Shown in pieces: positions 37,373 through 49,181 of a stretch of 64,000 nucleotides of DNA; within the stretch, counting starts at the first letter, position 1, and each line of letters starts with the position of its first letter. The DNA comes from Populus alba. Taxonomy: Eukaryota > Streptophyta > Magnoliopsida > Malpighiales > Salicaceae. The stretch spans positions 13,611,991 through 13,675,990 of the forward strand of contig NC_133302.1 in the NCBI RefSeq assembly GCF_005239225.2, written 5' to 3'. Under the pieces are notes generated by a model. The model had not been told where the DNA came from. It ran no database searches and was given only the letters and a program-made list of their open reading frames with translations. Both the position numbers and the translations under genes were made by a program.

Positions 37373-38439
37373 ATGGATGGGTCTGACACACATGACAAAG
37401 CTTATTGGAGCAAGGCAATGCTGCACACGTTTTGCGACATTTGCATGACAGCTATTGAGAGAGGCATGAGACCAAACACACATTTTGACAAAGCTGGCTG
37501 GAAATTTGTCATACAGTCATTCAAAGATCAGACAGGCCTTTCATTATCAAAATCTCAGCTTAAAAACAAATGGGATGGGATTAAAAAGGACTGGAGGGTA
37601 TGGAAGAAATTAATAGCTGAAACTGGAGTTGTTGGTCTACTGAACTTGGGACCATCTCAGCAACTAATGAATGGTGGCAATCAAAAATTCAGGTTAGTTT
37701 GCTGATTTGCAATAGCCTCGTAAATTTTTTTTTCATGTTGTATTACTTATTCACCTAGTATCATTCCTAAGTACTTCTAGTTGTCATTGCATAGGAAATG
37801 CGAGGAGCAAAGAAGTTTAGGCATGTGGGCATAGAGCCCTCGTTGTGTGCCAAGTACGATATCATGTTTACTAACATAGTGGCCACGGGAGAATATGCTT
37901 GGACTCCCTCACAAGGACTCTTATCAGATGAAGATAATGTGGCTTCTGGAATGAGGAATACAACCAATGAGGATACTAATATGGCAGAAGGAAGTGGCGA
38001 CTCTGAAGAGGATGCAATCCCTGATTTCACACGTGATGTTAGCAATATGGTTGGTGGAAGCAATGTCGCAAACAGTAGCAGTAACCCCAGCAGTTCAAAG
38101 AGAAAGGGTGCACATCAACCTACACCTCAATTGCGAAAAAAGAAAAGGGGAACTTGAATGGGAGCAGTACTAGTTGCACGTATGGATAAACTTGTTGAGA
38201 CTGTCTCCATGCCTAGAGGGATCACAGCTCCTTGTAGAGATAAAAAAGGTTGTAGTATTGAAGAGGTAATGCAAGAACTGCACTCTATTAATGAAGTTGC
38301 ATTTGGTAGTGCATTGCATACCTTTGCAACTAAGTTCTTTTGTGCGAGGAGCAAGAGGGAGATGTGGGCTGCAATGGGTTGTATTGACAGAAAAATGTCA
38401 TGGCTGAAAATTATGTTTGACCAACACAGACAAACTTAG
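37373..38439 (+). pseudogene. Harbinger ORF1: MYB/SANT-like DNA-binding protein, two lesions
   Basis: Exon 1 is 37373-37692 and exon 2 is 37795-38439, joined by a GT-AG intron. The N-terminal domain (residues about 10-100) matches the plant Myb/SANT-like family of Harbinger ORF1 proteins: KAYWSKAMLHTFCDICMTAI, GWKFVIQSF and LKNKWDGIKKDWRVWKKL. Exon 2 gives FRHVGIEPSLCAKYDIMF, an acidic serine-rich linker, a basic segment LRKKKRGT that may be a nuclear localisation signal, and a C-terminal MWAAMGCI motif. Exon 1 is one base out of phase near 37,635, just before the EWWQSKI motif, and a TGA at 38155-38157 interrupts an otherwise continuous frame. Family role: the protein binds transposon ends and helps import and position the transposase. 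Confidence 0.85.
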
Positions 38440-40303
38440 ATGGACAAGGTAAGTTTTAATCTTTTAACCCTAATCCTGTCTTTGCATTTATGTTAAATTC
38501 TGTAGACAAGTAATATATTAATTTGTCTAAAATATTTTCAACTGGTTTTGCAGACTTCCTGTGCTGCAATTGTTGCTGGAATTAGAAGGAGTTGCCCATG
38601 TTTTGGTGGATTTATGTAGCTAAGTTTTTGAAACACCACAACCATGTATGTTTTGCTATATATGTATGACTGAATAGTGCTGTTGGGTTGCAATTTCATG
38701 GATGTTAATTTCTGAATTGTAGACTTTAAATATGTGGATGTTTAACTTTGAATGTTATGTTTAGCTTGTTAAAGTACTCCTTTTCAGTTTGGTTACTTGA
38801 AGTTGAATGGTTTGAAGTTGAATGGTTGGTGATAATATTGTATGAAACTGTTGAGACTATTGCTTGTTGGTATCATACTTTGAATGTTTGGTTAGTTGCT
38901 CTGGAATGAAAGGTTTAGGTTGGTAATTTCAAAAATTTCAGTTGGTGTATGCCACATTTGAATGTTTAGTAACTTGCTTTTGAATGGTAGCTTTTGAAAG
39001 TTAGGTAACATTTTTTGGAATATTACATCAATTCTTATGTATTTGTATATAAATAGCAGTAGCATTGGAAGTTATTCACTTCTATATTGACAATTGCTTG
39101 GTAGAAACCGAATGTGTTAGTACATTTGAATCAAGAATGGTTGTTTGTAATTGTTGGTGTTGCTGATTGCTGCTATTTATACATCAGTAATAGGTAAGTT
39201 CCATCTAATTCCATTTAGTTCCATCTGTAACATGTTAGTTTCTAAGGTTTTCAAATGTTTGTTTATGGAGTTCATTGGGATAGTGAAGGGTAGAAAATTG
39301 TCAGTTTTGGGAATTAAATTTTTAATCTCTTGATGTTTATTGGTTTTCCAAAGTCAGGTTAGTTTTCATTTAGCTCCACACGCAGAAATCAGTTATAGGA
39401 ATGGAATTTTCAATGCTGTATGGTTCAAAAAATATGTGTGTGAGTTGTTCATGGCTGTTTAGGGAATTAGACTTTTTTGATCTTTTAAACTTCTATTTTT
39501 GATCTCTTGCTGTCTGGTTTTTCCAAAGTCAGTTTCCATCTAGATCCACACACAGAAATCAGTTCTGGAAATGCAATTTTGAATGCTCTATGGGAAATGT
39601 GTGTGTGAATTGCTGATAAATCCTTTAAGCAGAGTCATGTCACTGCTTCTGTGCTTCGGGTTTTGAATTTATTGCTGATCAGAACTGCTTTAATTCAGAG
39701 TGCATAGCTTTGCTATAATTCATCATTTGTTTGTGGATGCCCAATAAGTTGCATCTTACACGTTGAATTTCCTTAGTTGCTTTCCAATTGAATATTCTCT
39801 GAATTAGAAATTGAGTGAATTTTTTTGGGATGTTAAGGCTTTGAACAAATCAGGAACAGTTTCCTTCAAAGTTATTTTTTTTAAAAAAAATTGACATTTT
39901 GGTAGAAGCTTTGGGAAAATAATACAAGTTGAAAAAGTATATGGGAAATAGCACACTTTGAACACAATCACCATTGAAAATATTGGCTTTGTACGCCAGT
40001 AGTTGTTTCCAAAATACATTTTTTATGTAAATTAATTAATTTCTTTTTAACTTAATTAATATGTCCAAAAGTTAACTCAATTTTATGAACATCAAATAGT
40101 AGGTTATTTACATGACTTCAAAATTTAACTTAATTTAACATCCAAAAGTAAACTTAATTTACATGCCGAGCAAAATTTCATAAAACATGAACAAATTAAA
40201 CAATAACACTTATTTTGGTTTGCATTATCCATTTGTGTTTTTTTGTAAAAAAGTAATACAATTTTCAATTATTCATAATTTTTTTTTTTATGGCATGATA
40301 GTT
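38440..40303 (+). other. Spacer between the two Harbinger genes
   Basis: 1.9 kb of non-coding sequence between ORF1 and the transposase. The stretch at about 39,200-39,620 holds two diverged copies of a ~170 bp segment. Each contains GGTTTTCCAAAGTCAG-like and TCCACACGCAGAAATCAGTT-like sequence (near 39,345 and 39,520). No protein family is seen. ORF1's 3' UTR and the transposase promoter must lie here. Confidence 0.6.
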
Positions 40304-41832
40304 ATGGATTCGCACTGGTTTTCAATACTGTTTGATGGGGATTATGATGATGTAATGAATAACGTTGCCGATTACGTTAATTATGGAAATTCTTCTATAA
40401 ACGATGGAGATTGCAGTGGTAGTAACAGTTCTGATACTGACGACGACAACGATGACGATTCAGATGAAGAAGGTGAGCTGTTTTGGGAAAGGGAGTTTGA
40501 TGATCAGAAATTGATTTTATGCACGGCAGGTGCCATAGCTTTATATTATAATACATATATATATATAAGGAGCCTTGTATGGATTCATACAACACTGGAA
40601 TGCAATGGTTGATAGAAATTCTACGTGGACATTGGACGCGCTGTGTAAACATGTTTAGGATGGATGCGTCGACATTTCAAAGTCTGTGCTTTCAACTTGA
40701 AAACCAATATGGGTTAACGTCATCTAGAAGAATGTGTGTTTTTGAAAAAGTTGGAATATTTCTTTATACAATAGCTTTAGGTGCTTCCAACAGGGAAGTT
40801 CAAGAGAGATTCCAACATTCTGGAGAAACAATTAGTAGGTACTTCAATGAAGTTCTTCGATCAGTTTGTTCGCTTGCTGCAGATTTAATTCAACCTGTAG
40901 ATCCCGGGTTCGTAAATACACCGACGGAAATTGTGAACAATCCTAGGTACATGCCACATTTCAAGGTAATGTTGTTAATCGTATTTGTTAATGGTGATTT
41001 GTATTTCATGAATTTGTGAAAAATAATTTTTTTTGTCAGCTGAAATTGATGTTATTTTACTTGTTTATCATATATTAGAATTGTGTAGGAGCTATCGACG
41101 GTACACATGTACGTGCATGTGTTTCTTTTGAAAATCAAATTCCATTTATCGGCCGAAAAGGTGTGCCGACCCAGAATGTTATGGCTGCATGTAGCTTTGA
41201 CATGCAATTCACATTTGTTTGGGCGGGTTGGGAAGGTAGTGCACATGATACACGAATTTTCCTCGAGGCAATTGACAATCCACGTGTAAAATTTCCTAAG
41301 CCACCAGAAGGTAGTAATGATATTTTGTTATTTTGTTTTTTCAATTTTCAATTTAAAACAATTATATGTTTTTTCAGGGAAATACTACTTGGTTGATTCA
41401 GGATATCCTAATGAATATGGATTTTTAGGTCCATATAGAGGTCAAAGATATCATTTGGAAGAATTTAGGAGGTGAGGACAACCACAAACTCGTGAAGAAA
41501 TTTTCAACCGTATGCACTCTTCATTACGTTGTGTGATAGAACGAACATTTGGAGTTTGGAAAAAAAGATGGCGAATTCTACAGAATATGCCATCCTTTAA
41601 TTACAAGACACAAGTTCAAATTGTTGTCGCATCCATGGCAATTCATAATTACATTAGAAGAACTTCAATGCAAGATGTGGCATTTATGGAGTTCGATCGC
41701 CATCCTGATTTTGTGCCCGATGATTTTCTAATTGATGTGGCTTCACAATCACAAAGCCAAGGACATCAAAGGCCTTCGCGAATGGATTACGTACGTGATG
41801 GGATTGCTGCAAGTTTAATGACACAATTATAA
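40304..41832 (+). pseudogene. Harbinger transposase (HARBI1-like, DDE), two lesions
   Basis: Exons 40304-40965, 41079-41310 and 41378-41832 join by GT-AG introns. The start at 40304 gives an acidic N-terminus (DDDNDDDSDEEGELFWERE). A helix-turn-helix-like region follows (TIALGASNREVQERFQHSGE), then the nuclease core. The catalytic triad is present: Asp in GAIDGTH (41097-41099), Asp in SAHDTR (41247-41249) and Glu in VIERTFG (41539-41541). Two defects are visible: a frame change at the (TA)n run 40553-40567, and a TGA at 41473-41475 within LEEFRR. Otherwise the frame is open to the TAA at 41832. Family role: cut-and-paste transposition with 3 bp target duplication. It is the partner of ORF1 at 37373. 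Confidence 0.9.
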
Positions 41833-41932
41833 ATTATTGTTCTAATATATTAGGTCTATTTGCAAAAATTTATTGCTTGTAATGTTAATTTTATGAGATT
41901 GTTCATTAGTATTATGATTAAATCCTTTTAGG

Positions 41933-42182
41933 TAATTATACAATTAAAAAAATTGAACCACAATTTTTAACCAAACACATTAAAACAACTTTTTCTTCAA
42001 CCTCAATTTTAACCACAGTTTTAACCAAACATATATACAAACAAACCTTAAGTCCTTTTAGGTAATTATACAATAAAAAAAAATTGAACCACAATTTTTA
42101 ACCAAACACATTAAACAACTTTTTCTTCAACCTCAATTTTAACCACAGTTTTAACCAAACATATATTTTTACAAACAAACCT
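41933..42182 (+). repeat. ~120 bp tandem duplication near the right end of the Harbinger element
   Basis: Two adjacent near-identical units start at 41933 and 42053, each beginning TCCTTTTAGGTAATTATACAA. Each contains several AACCACA and AACCAAAC motifs, which also occur just before the right terminal repeat. Subterminal repeats of this kind can be transposase or ORF1 binding sites, but that is inference. Confidence 0.85.
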
Positions 42183-42577
42183 CAACTAAAAGTACTTTTT
42201 TATTATAGTACTTTTTTCATACCACAACCACAACAGCCACCACAATACCAAACGGACTCATTGTAGTGGTGAATAGTAAATTGAGTTTATATTACCTTCC
42301 AGATCTTTTGTTATATAATAGTGGTGAATTGTAAATTGAATAAATTTACCTTCCCTTGTAGCTTTTTTTATAATAATAATAATAATAATATCCCATTCAA
42401 TAAATACTTGGTTCTTTTATTATGATAAAAACCTTACGTTTCATAATAGGGAAAAAGTTTTCCCAAACTAGCAACATGGTAAATTTTTTATTTTTTTCTA
42501 AACTAGTAAAGTTTGACTATTTGCACAGGCCAGATCTGCACTACCTCAGATGCACAAATAACACGTGCGTCTCTTAT

Positions 42578-45500
42578 AAAATTAGGGAATGATTTTGTGG
42601 TAATTTATGGGGAGAAATCATGGCTATTTTACCATTGATGTTGGAGTTAATACTGAAAATGGGGATGTTTATTGCCCATTTACATTGTAAATAGGCACCA
42701 TTTGTATGAGTAAAGAAGAGCCAATTGAGAGGAGAAATAGAGATGTAAAGAGAGCCATTAAAGGGTAGCAAAAGTAGACAATATTAAAATCTTGTGTCCA
42801 ATCTTTATAAAAAAGTCAACCAATCCTAACAATAGTTAGAAACTACATATTTGAATGTATGATTTATAGTTTATGATAATCTAATTTTGAAGAAGTTGAT
42901 TAAATCTAAACAAAAAAAAATATCATTTTTATATAATTTTCACTCAAATCCTAAAAGGTCTTAAATTATCTAACATGATTATTAGGACTCCCAAAAAAAT
43001 AATTTAAATTATTGTTTTTGCTACGTCTAAGAGTTTTAGGAGACCTAAACAGTAGCTATTATTAGACAATTAATATCATGATTGCATATTTTAATTGTTA
43101 TTGGAGTTAATTGTGAATTAATTTTATAAGAAAATTATTTTTTTCCTTTTCACTCATCTTTTTCTAAAAAAAAATCTCTCTCAATTATTGTTTTGGTTAA
43201 ATCTAAGTGGAATCTATAGAAAAAAAAGTTTGGGTGGCTATTAAAGCCACAACAACAATGTCAGTGTTGTTGGCGTGCTAGTCACCATTGTCTTGCCTAA
43301 GTAGTGCTATGGTTTGTTGGTGCTGCTAGCTGCCTTGCACGAGGTTGCTTCCTCGTGTTGGGGCATCATAACACGAGGGACTATCCTCACACCATGATGA
43401 AAAAAGGATGGCAAAAAGGATACAACCAAGGTACTCACAAGAATTTATGAAGATTTACAGTAAATACCAAGGTTTTGACAACATGATTCAATGAGAATTG
43501 CATGCTAAGGGTATATGTTTATATATAATTGTTATATATAATTTATCAATTATACCATGTAAAGAGACTTGATTAAAATAAAAAAAATTCATCGTTAATA
43601 TATCAAGTATATATTGAGAACTTGATTTATTGCCTTTTAATTTTATATGCATAAAACTAGAGTTTCATTCATGGATAACTTGTTGAGCTACTCAAAGTTA
43701 CCATTAACGAAATATATTTAATGCTAAAAAATTAGGTCCTACATAAGTAAACATATATGATTTAGATAAGTTACTTATGATCATATAATATTAGAGGTAA
43801 TAATTAGGTGAAACATATATAATATATTTAGGTAAAGGGTTGTCACCTCACTAATTTAAGAGTCACATAGAGATGCGATTGATAAGTTATGTTATCTACC
43901 GAATTTAATTTATTTTAACTTGATAAGTTATATAAGGTCATATAAATTAAATGAGATCCTAGTTCATAAGGAGATCTAAGCAAGATCTCCCTAATTAATA
44001 GTAAGGGCTATTAATTTGCAAGAAAATAATGGAAGATTAAATTATGATTAAAGAACTTATCTAAATTTAATTTTAAATATGTATGTATAAAACTAATATT
44101 CATTATCATTACATGAATAGATTGATATATAAAAAATTAATTAGACCAAACTTCTCAAATTTGTACTGTAATATGAGAATTGTCCTCAAGCAAGAAAGAA
44201 TATTATATGTTCTTAAGAATCTGATTCCTTCTGCCATGATGAGGATATTGACGAAGAAGTTAGGAATGAGTATCAATGTCATATTTGATGACGATGAACA
44301 TGCCATATATGTGATCTTGACCATTATGTCACTTGAACTTCAAAGATAATATGAAGATATGGATGTTCAAAAATAATTATACATCTCAAAGAGTTGTTTG
44401 ATGCAACTAGACTGAGAGATATAAGATCTCTAAGAAATTATTCCATTGCAAGATAATATAGGGTTCCTATGTGAACACTCATATTTTAAAAATGATTGAC
44501 TATATTTAGAATTTAGGCTATTTGGGCTTTGTTATGAACTATGAATAAGTATTGACTTGGTTTTGCAGTCTTTACCTAATTTTTTTTTTGCAATTCATTA
44601 TGAACTATCACATGAATAAGTTGGATAATATGTTGCCATAACTATTTAATATGCTTGAAATTACCGAAGGGGCCCTTAAGAAGGAGAAAAGACTTTGTTC
44701 TCATAGTTTAGTCTTTTTAAAAAGTCTAAAAAAAAAGAACATGAAAAAACAATGTTCTGCCTTTAAAGCATAAAAGCATGCTGGGGCATCAAGAAAGACA
44801 AGGACACTTGTTATCATATGGCGAGGTAAGCCAGTGAAAGAGGAATTGCAAGGAGTATTGTGCAACTATGAAGGATAAGAAACTTATTAAAGCTTTTACG
44901 CATATTTTTAAGAGATATCTTTATACTTCACATAGTAGTTCTTGAATATTAAATACTATATATGATTTTTACATTTGCAATTATATATAAGAACTAAGGA
45001 AAAATAAAAAATTGTATAAAGATAAAATGGACCTACGAGTTGGCAATGGAGTAAGGGTTACTGAATTTCAACTTATTATTTATTTTTGCTATGTGGGCTG
45101 ATACTAGAACTTGATAATAATTATTTTGTTCAAGTACTTTCTAGAAACATTGTATCTATTTCTTACTTAGTATTGAATGGATTTAAATTTATTACTGGGG
45201 GAAAATTTTGTTCCTTTTATAATGATTATGTTTATTATAGATATGATATTTATATGAATGGTTTGTATATACTTAATTTTAAAATACCCATGTTCAATAT
45301 AAACAACAAGAAAGATAGATTAGATAATATATATCATATTAATAAACACAAGAATCACTAAATTACATAAAAAAATAAATTTTTGATCATTTTGATTATG
45401 AATCGTATAAAACTTGTGAAGCTTGTTTATTAGATAAAATGACCAAAACATCATTTATTGGAAATAGTGAAAGGTCTAAAGAATTGTTAGGTGTAATACA

Positions 45501-48042
45501 TATAAATGTATTTAGACCAATGACAATACATGTTATAGGTGGATATACATATTTCATTATATTTATTGATGACTATTCTAGATATAATTATGTGTATTTG
45601 ATGAAACATAAGTCTGGATAATTTAAAATGTTCCAAGAATTTAAAAGTCAAGTTGAAAAAACAAACTAGAAAAAATATTAAAATACTTCGATCTAATTGA
45701 GGTGGTGAATACTTAAGCCAAGATATTCAAGATTATACAAAAGAGAATGTGATTCTCTCATAATAAAAATCTGCTAGAACATTATAACATAATAGAGTTT
45801 ATGAAAACAGAAATAGCTCCCTATTTGATATGGTAAGGTACGCGATGAGCTATGCGGATCTTCATCTTTTTTTTTTGAGGCTATGTCCTATACACTACCA
45901 CTTACATTTTAAATAGGGTTCCATTAAAATTTATTAATAAGACTCTATATGAGATATTAGATGGTAGGAGATCAAACTTATCATACTTAAAAGATTTGGG
46001 GATGTGATATTTATGCTAGGCGTCTTATATTTGAAAAACTAAGAGCCAAGTAAGATAAATGAAAGTTTATGGAATATAAAAAAAAACAATTGGATATTAT
46101 TTCTATCATGCTATTAAATAAAAAAAATATTTGTCTCAAATTATGGTACATTCTTGGAGAAAGAATTTGTTCTTGAAAAGAACAATAAGAGAAAAATAAA
46201 CCTTTAAGAAGTTCAAGAATCATAATTTGACATCCAAATAAAACTTAAGCCCCAAGCTATAACATTGTATGTTTAGCATGAAGATCAAGAAATACAAGAA
46301 CTCCATATATCTAGGAGGACACATTGTGCACCAATGATATATGGACTTCTTATGAAAGTTGGAAATGATAAGTTACTTATACTTGATGACACTACCAACT
46401 ATATATAAACAATATCTAAATTGATTATAAGAAATAGTAGAGGCCATGAAATTCAAAATTGATTCTATGTACACCAACCAGGTCTTGATTTTGATTGATC
46501 CACTTGAAAGGATATAATATATTAGATATAAGTGGGCCTTTAAGAAAGACTAATATAAATAGAAATGTATAAACATACAAAGCTAGATTAGTTGCTAATA
46601 GTTATAGAAAAAAACAAAAGGGTTGAGTTTGATGAAACCTTTTCATCAATAGATATATTAAAATACATGAAGATTTTGCTTGTTATAGCTGTGTACCATG
46701 ATTATGAGATTTGAAAAATAGATGTCAGAACTATATTCTTAAATGAAGACCTTTATAAAAAAAATGTATATGACACAACTTGAAGGTCTTAAATCTAAGA
46801 AATTTGCCAACAAAGTATGTAAGTTTTAAAAATATTATTTATAGACTTAAACAAGCTTCAAGGAGTTAGAATATTAATTTTAATGAGAGAACTAAATAAA
46901 TAACAATTGAAAAAAATGAGAACCATATATGAGAGATGAAGAAATCAAAGGAGGATGAAATAAATAGAAAATTCTAATTTTATAAAACATTTCAAATAAA
47001 AAATAATAACAAAAAAAAGAAGGGATCAAATTTGAAAGAAAAATAAATTGAAGGGTTTATTTGAATTTTTAAAATGTCACGCATGGAAATCGAGGTATAG
47101 AGAGAAAAGAAAAAATAAAATAAAGAAAAGCCTATTAGCACCAGACCAGAGGTTATAACACAACACACACCATCGTGAGAGGGAGATGATGTTGAGATGA
47201 ATCCAACAATGTCAAGAAAGCCTAATGTTTATCATTGGAGGCCACTACACATGCCACCTGAAAGTGGCAGAGTGCTTCACATGATTATGAATGCACCAAC
47301 CATTTTTTATTTTTTTTTAATAATATTTTATATTTATTAAAAGACTAAATTGCTCTTAAGTCAGCATGAATATAACAAAAAAATCTAATGTCAAAAGATA
47401 AAATAACCCTTGGATGACTTCTTATCACTTTTTGATTTTAAGGGTATTTGTGTCATTTAATTGTTCTAACTAGAAGGGAAAGAAGAAAATAACCCTAGAT
47501 GATAATTTATTATTATTTTTTATTTTTAAGGGTATTTTAGTAATTTAACTATGTTAAAAAGCAAAAAAAATATCAAGTTTTTCTCGTTAAATTGCATAAT
47601 GACTAATGGATCATAAAAAAGAATTGAATTACTCCCAATACCAAGGTTATTGTGTTTTTAAAAGAGTAAAATGATAAGTTATTGTGTTTTTAAAAGAGTA
47701 AAAATGATAATTATATTGTAGTGGTGAATAGTAAATTGAGTTTATATACATGGTAAATTTACCTTCCAGATCTTTTGTTATATAATAATGGTGAATTGTA
47801 AATTGAATAAATTTACCTTCCCTTGTAGCTTTTTTATAATAATAATAATAATAATATCCCATTCAATAAATACTTGGTTCTTTTATTATGATAAAAACCT
47901 TGCGTTTCATAATAGGGAAAAAGTTTTCCCAAACTAGCAACATAGGTAAATTTTTTATTTTTTCTAAACTAGCATAGTTTGACTATTTGCACAGGCCAAG
48001 ATCTGCACTACCTAAGATGCACAAATAATACGTGCGTCTCTT
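42578..48042 (+). repeat. Tandem segmental duplication, copy 2 (without the insertions)
   Basis: The block starts AAATTAGGGAATGATTTTG directly after copy 1 (two extra bases at the junction) and ends GTGCGTCTCTT. It carries the same non-coding 5' part (42,578-44,080), the same decayed copia remnant and the same AT-rich 3' part as copy 1. It lacks the solo-LTR-like and Harbinger insertions, giving empty sites near 47,291 and 47,720. A ~33 bp tandem duplication near 47,646-47,710 is unique to this copy. Confidence 0.92.
44083..46880 (+). pseudogene. Heavily decayed Ty1-copia polyprotein (duplication copy 2)
   Basis: This is the duplicate of 29110-31930 and shares its stops and frame breaks. Readable pieces are gag (SNLYCNMRIVLKQE near 44,160), protease side (LCGLILELDNNYFVQVLSR at 45,090), integrase (FIIFIDDYSRYNYVYLMKH at about 45,555; this copy keeps a Gly that copy 1 has lost just before it) and RT pieces to about 46,860. 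The shared lesions show that the decay largely preceded the duplication. Confidence 0.86.
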
Positions 48043-48770
48043 GTGATTTTTATTTGGTTATACATGTGTCAACATATCAATATTTTTAATGGTTAAAATA
48101 TGTATTTTTTTGGTAATTTAATTAATTAGATTTTGAATTTAATTTTTAATAATTATGAGTTTGATTTTTTTAAAAATCATTGAAGAATTATATAATTATT
48201 AATTTTAAAATCTATAAAATTAATCAAAAACACATATAAATTAATTTAGATAATCATATTAATAATAAAACAAATTATATTACATGCGCTGCATGTGAGG
48301 ATGCTGTTAATTTTAGACGGTAAGTGGGAGTCATCTCCAGGTCCAAAGTTAATTTTTTCGATATCTATTGATTTGCCGTATTAAAATTTAAGTGTTATCA
48401 TTTTAGCTCTAATATATCTTCGATGTCTCATTCATTCTTTCATTTTCTTTTCTAAATTCTCTCACCTACTTTAATTATTGTGCCAACCCATTTCCTTTTC
48501 TTTCCTTTCTACCTACTTCCCTCAATTTTTATATTTAATTCATTTATTTTTATTATTATGAAATTAAATGAATTTTGCTATAAAATAATGGAATAAGCTT
48601 CTAAAAAATAAAAAAAATAGTTAGTTTTTGCTCAACTTAAATTAAAATAAGTTTTTTTTTTAAATAACGGTTGAAACGATGATAATAATAGAAATAAAAT
48701 TAATTAAATATAAGTTTTTAGGAATCAAATGCATTTTAAGTAGAAAAGAAAAAAATATATTATCAAATTG

Positions 48771-48805
<35 letters not shown>

Positions 48806-49007
48806 TACTTTTGATTTTATTTATTCAATCTCATCCACAACCCAGTCTCTCCGTCTCTACAAGCTGACCAATTTTCGCGCAGGCTCTCCTCTCAGTGATC
48901 CTCGAAAGAGGGAATAGAGTCACCGAGTTTGATGGGCCTTAACTTTCCTCTTTCTTTTCTTTTTCTTCATCTTCATCAATGGCCAAATCTCTCTTTATCT
49001 CTGCACC
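48043..49007. other. Upstream flank of the CBS gene
   Basis: No gene is seen. The stretch is AT-rich, with a (TA)n microsatellite at about 48,781-48,806. The last 200 bases become pyrimidine-rich and are the likely core promoter region of the gene starting at 49182. Confidence 0.6.
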
Positions 49008-49014
49008 TATAAAC
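49008..49014 (+). promoter_or_regulatory. Candidate TATA box of the CBS gene
   Basis: TATAAAC in the context CACCTATAAACAACAC, 168 bp upstream of the start codon and followed by a CT-rich leader. Position and context fit a plant TATA box with transcription starting near 49,040. Confidence 0.5.
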
Positions 49015-49181
49015 AACACTGTACATCTTCTGATTCTCCACAGATCACCAATCACACCTTTTCACCTTCTCCTCATTCTCCTCCATTCCCTCTTATAATA
49101 GCCAACCTGGTTCTTCCGTTTGTTTTCTCTCTGTTAGTTTTGGTTGCTTTCAAGGAAAGAAAAAAAAACCACATATCAACA

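Larger units (their letters stand above)
34888..42259 (+). mobile_element. 7.4 kb PIF/Harbinger DNA transposon
   Basis: The left end is GACTCCGTTTGG; the right end read on the minus strand is GAGTCCGTTTGG. ATT is repeated at 34885-34887 and 42260-42262. The homologous place in duplication copy 2 (near 47,720) reads TATATTGTAGTGG with a single ATT, a paralogous empty site that fixes the boundaries. The element carries a MYB/SANT-like ORF1 and a HARBI1-like transposase on the same strand, a long AT-rich repeat array in its 5' part and a subterminal tandem repeat at its right end. Both genes have a small number of lesions, so this copy is probably inactive but not old. Confidence 0.93.
27536..42575 (+). 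repeat. Tandem segmental duplication, copy 1 (expanded by insertions)
   Basis: The block starts AAATTAGGGAATGATTTTG and ends ACGTGCGTCTCTT. It matches copy 2 (42578-48042) throughout, apart from two insertions absent there: 32351-34503 and 34888-42259. Without them copy 1 is about 5.5 kb, like copy 2. The first 1.6 kb of the block (to 29,110) is non-coding, the centre is a decayed copia polyprotein, and the last part is AT-rich sequence now split by the Harbinger element (its end lies at 42,260-42,575). Over one 190 bp segment I counted by hand about 5% difference between copies. Confidence 0.92.

Noticed and set aside
29110..46880. Two independent insertions of the same copia family
   Set aside because: The copies share the same stops, the same non-coding flanks on both sides and the same block ends, which fits a segmental duplication and not separate insertions.
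47700..47740. Harbinger excision from duplication copy 2
   Set aside because: Copy 2 has a single ATT and no footprint, and it also lacks the solo-LTR-like insertion, which cannot excise. Insertion after duplication is simpler.
49140..49181. Alternative start of the CBS gene at 49140
   Set aside because: That upstream start would require TTG, and it adds a lysine-rich peptide not seen in the family; the ATG at 49182 gives the conserved N-terminus.
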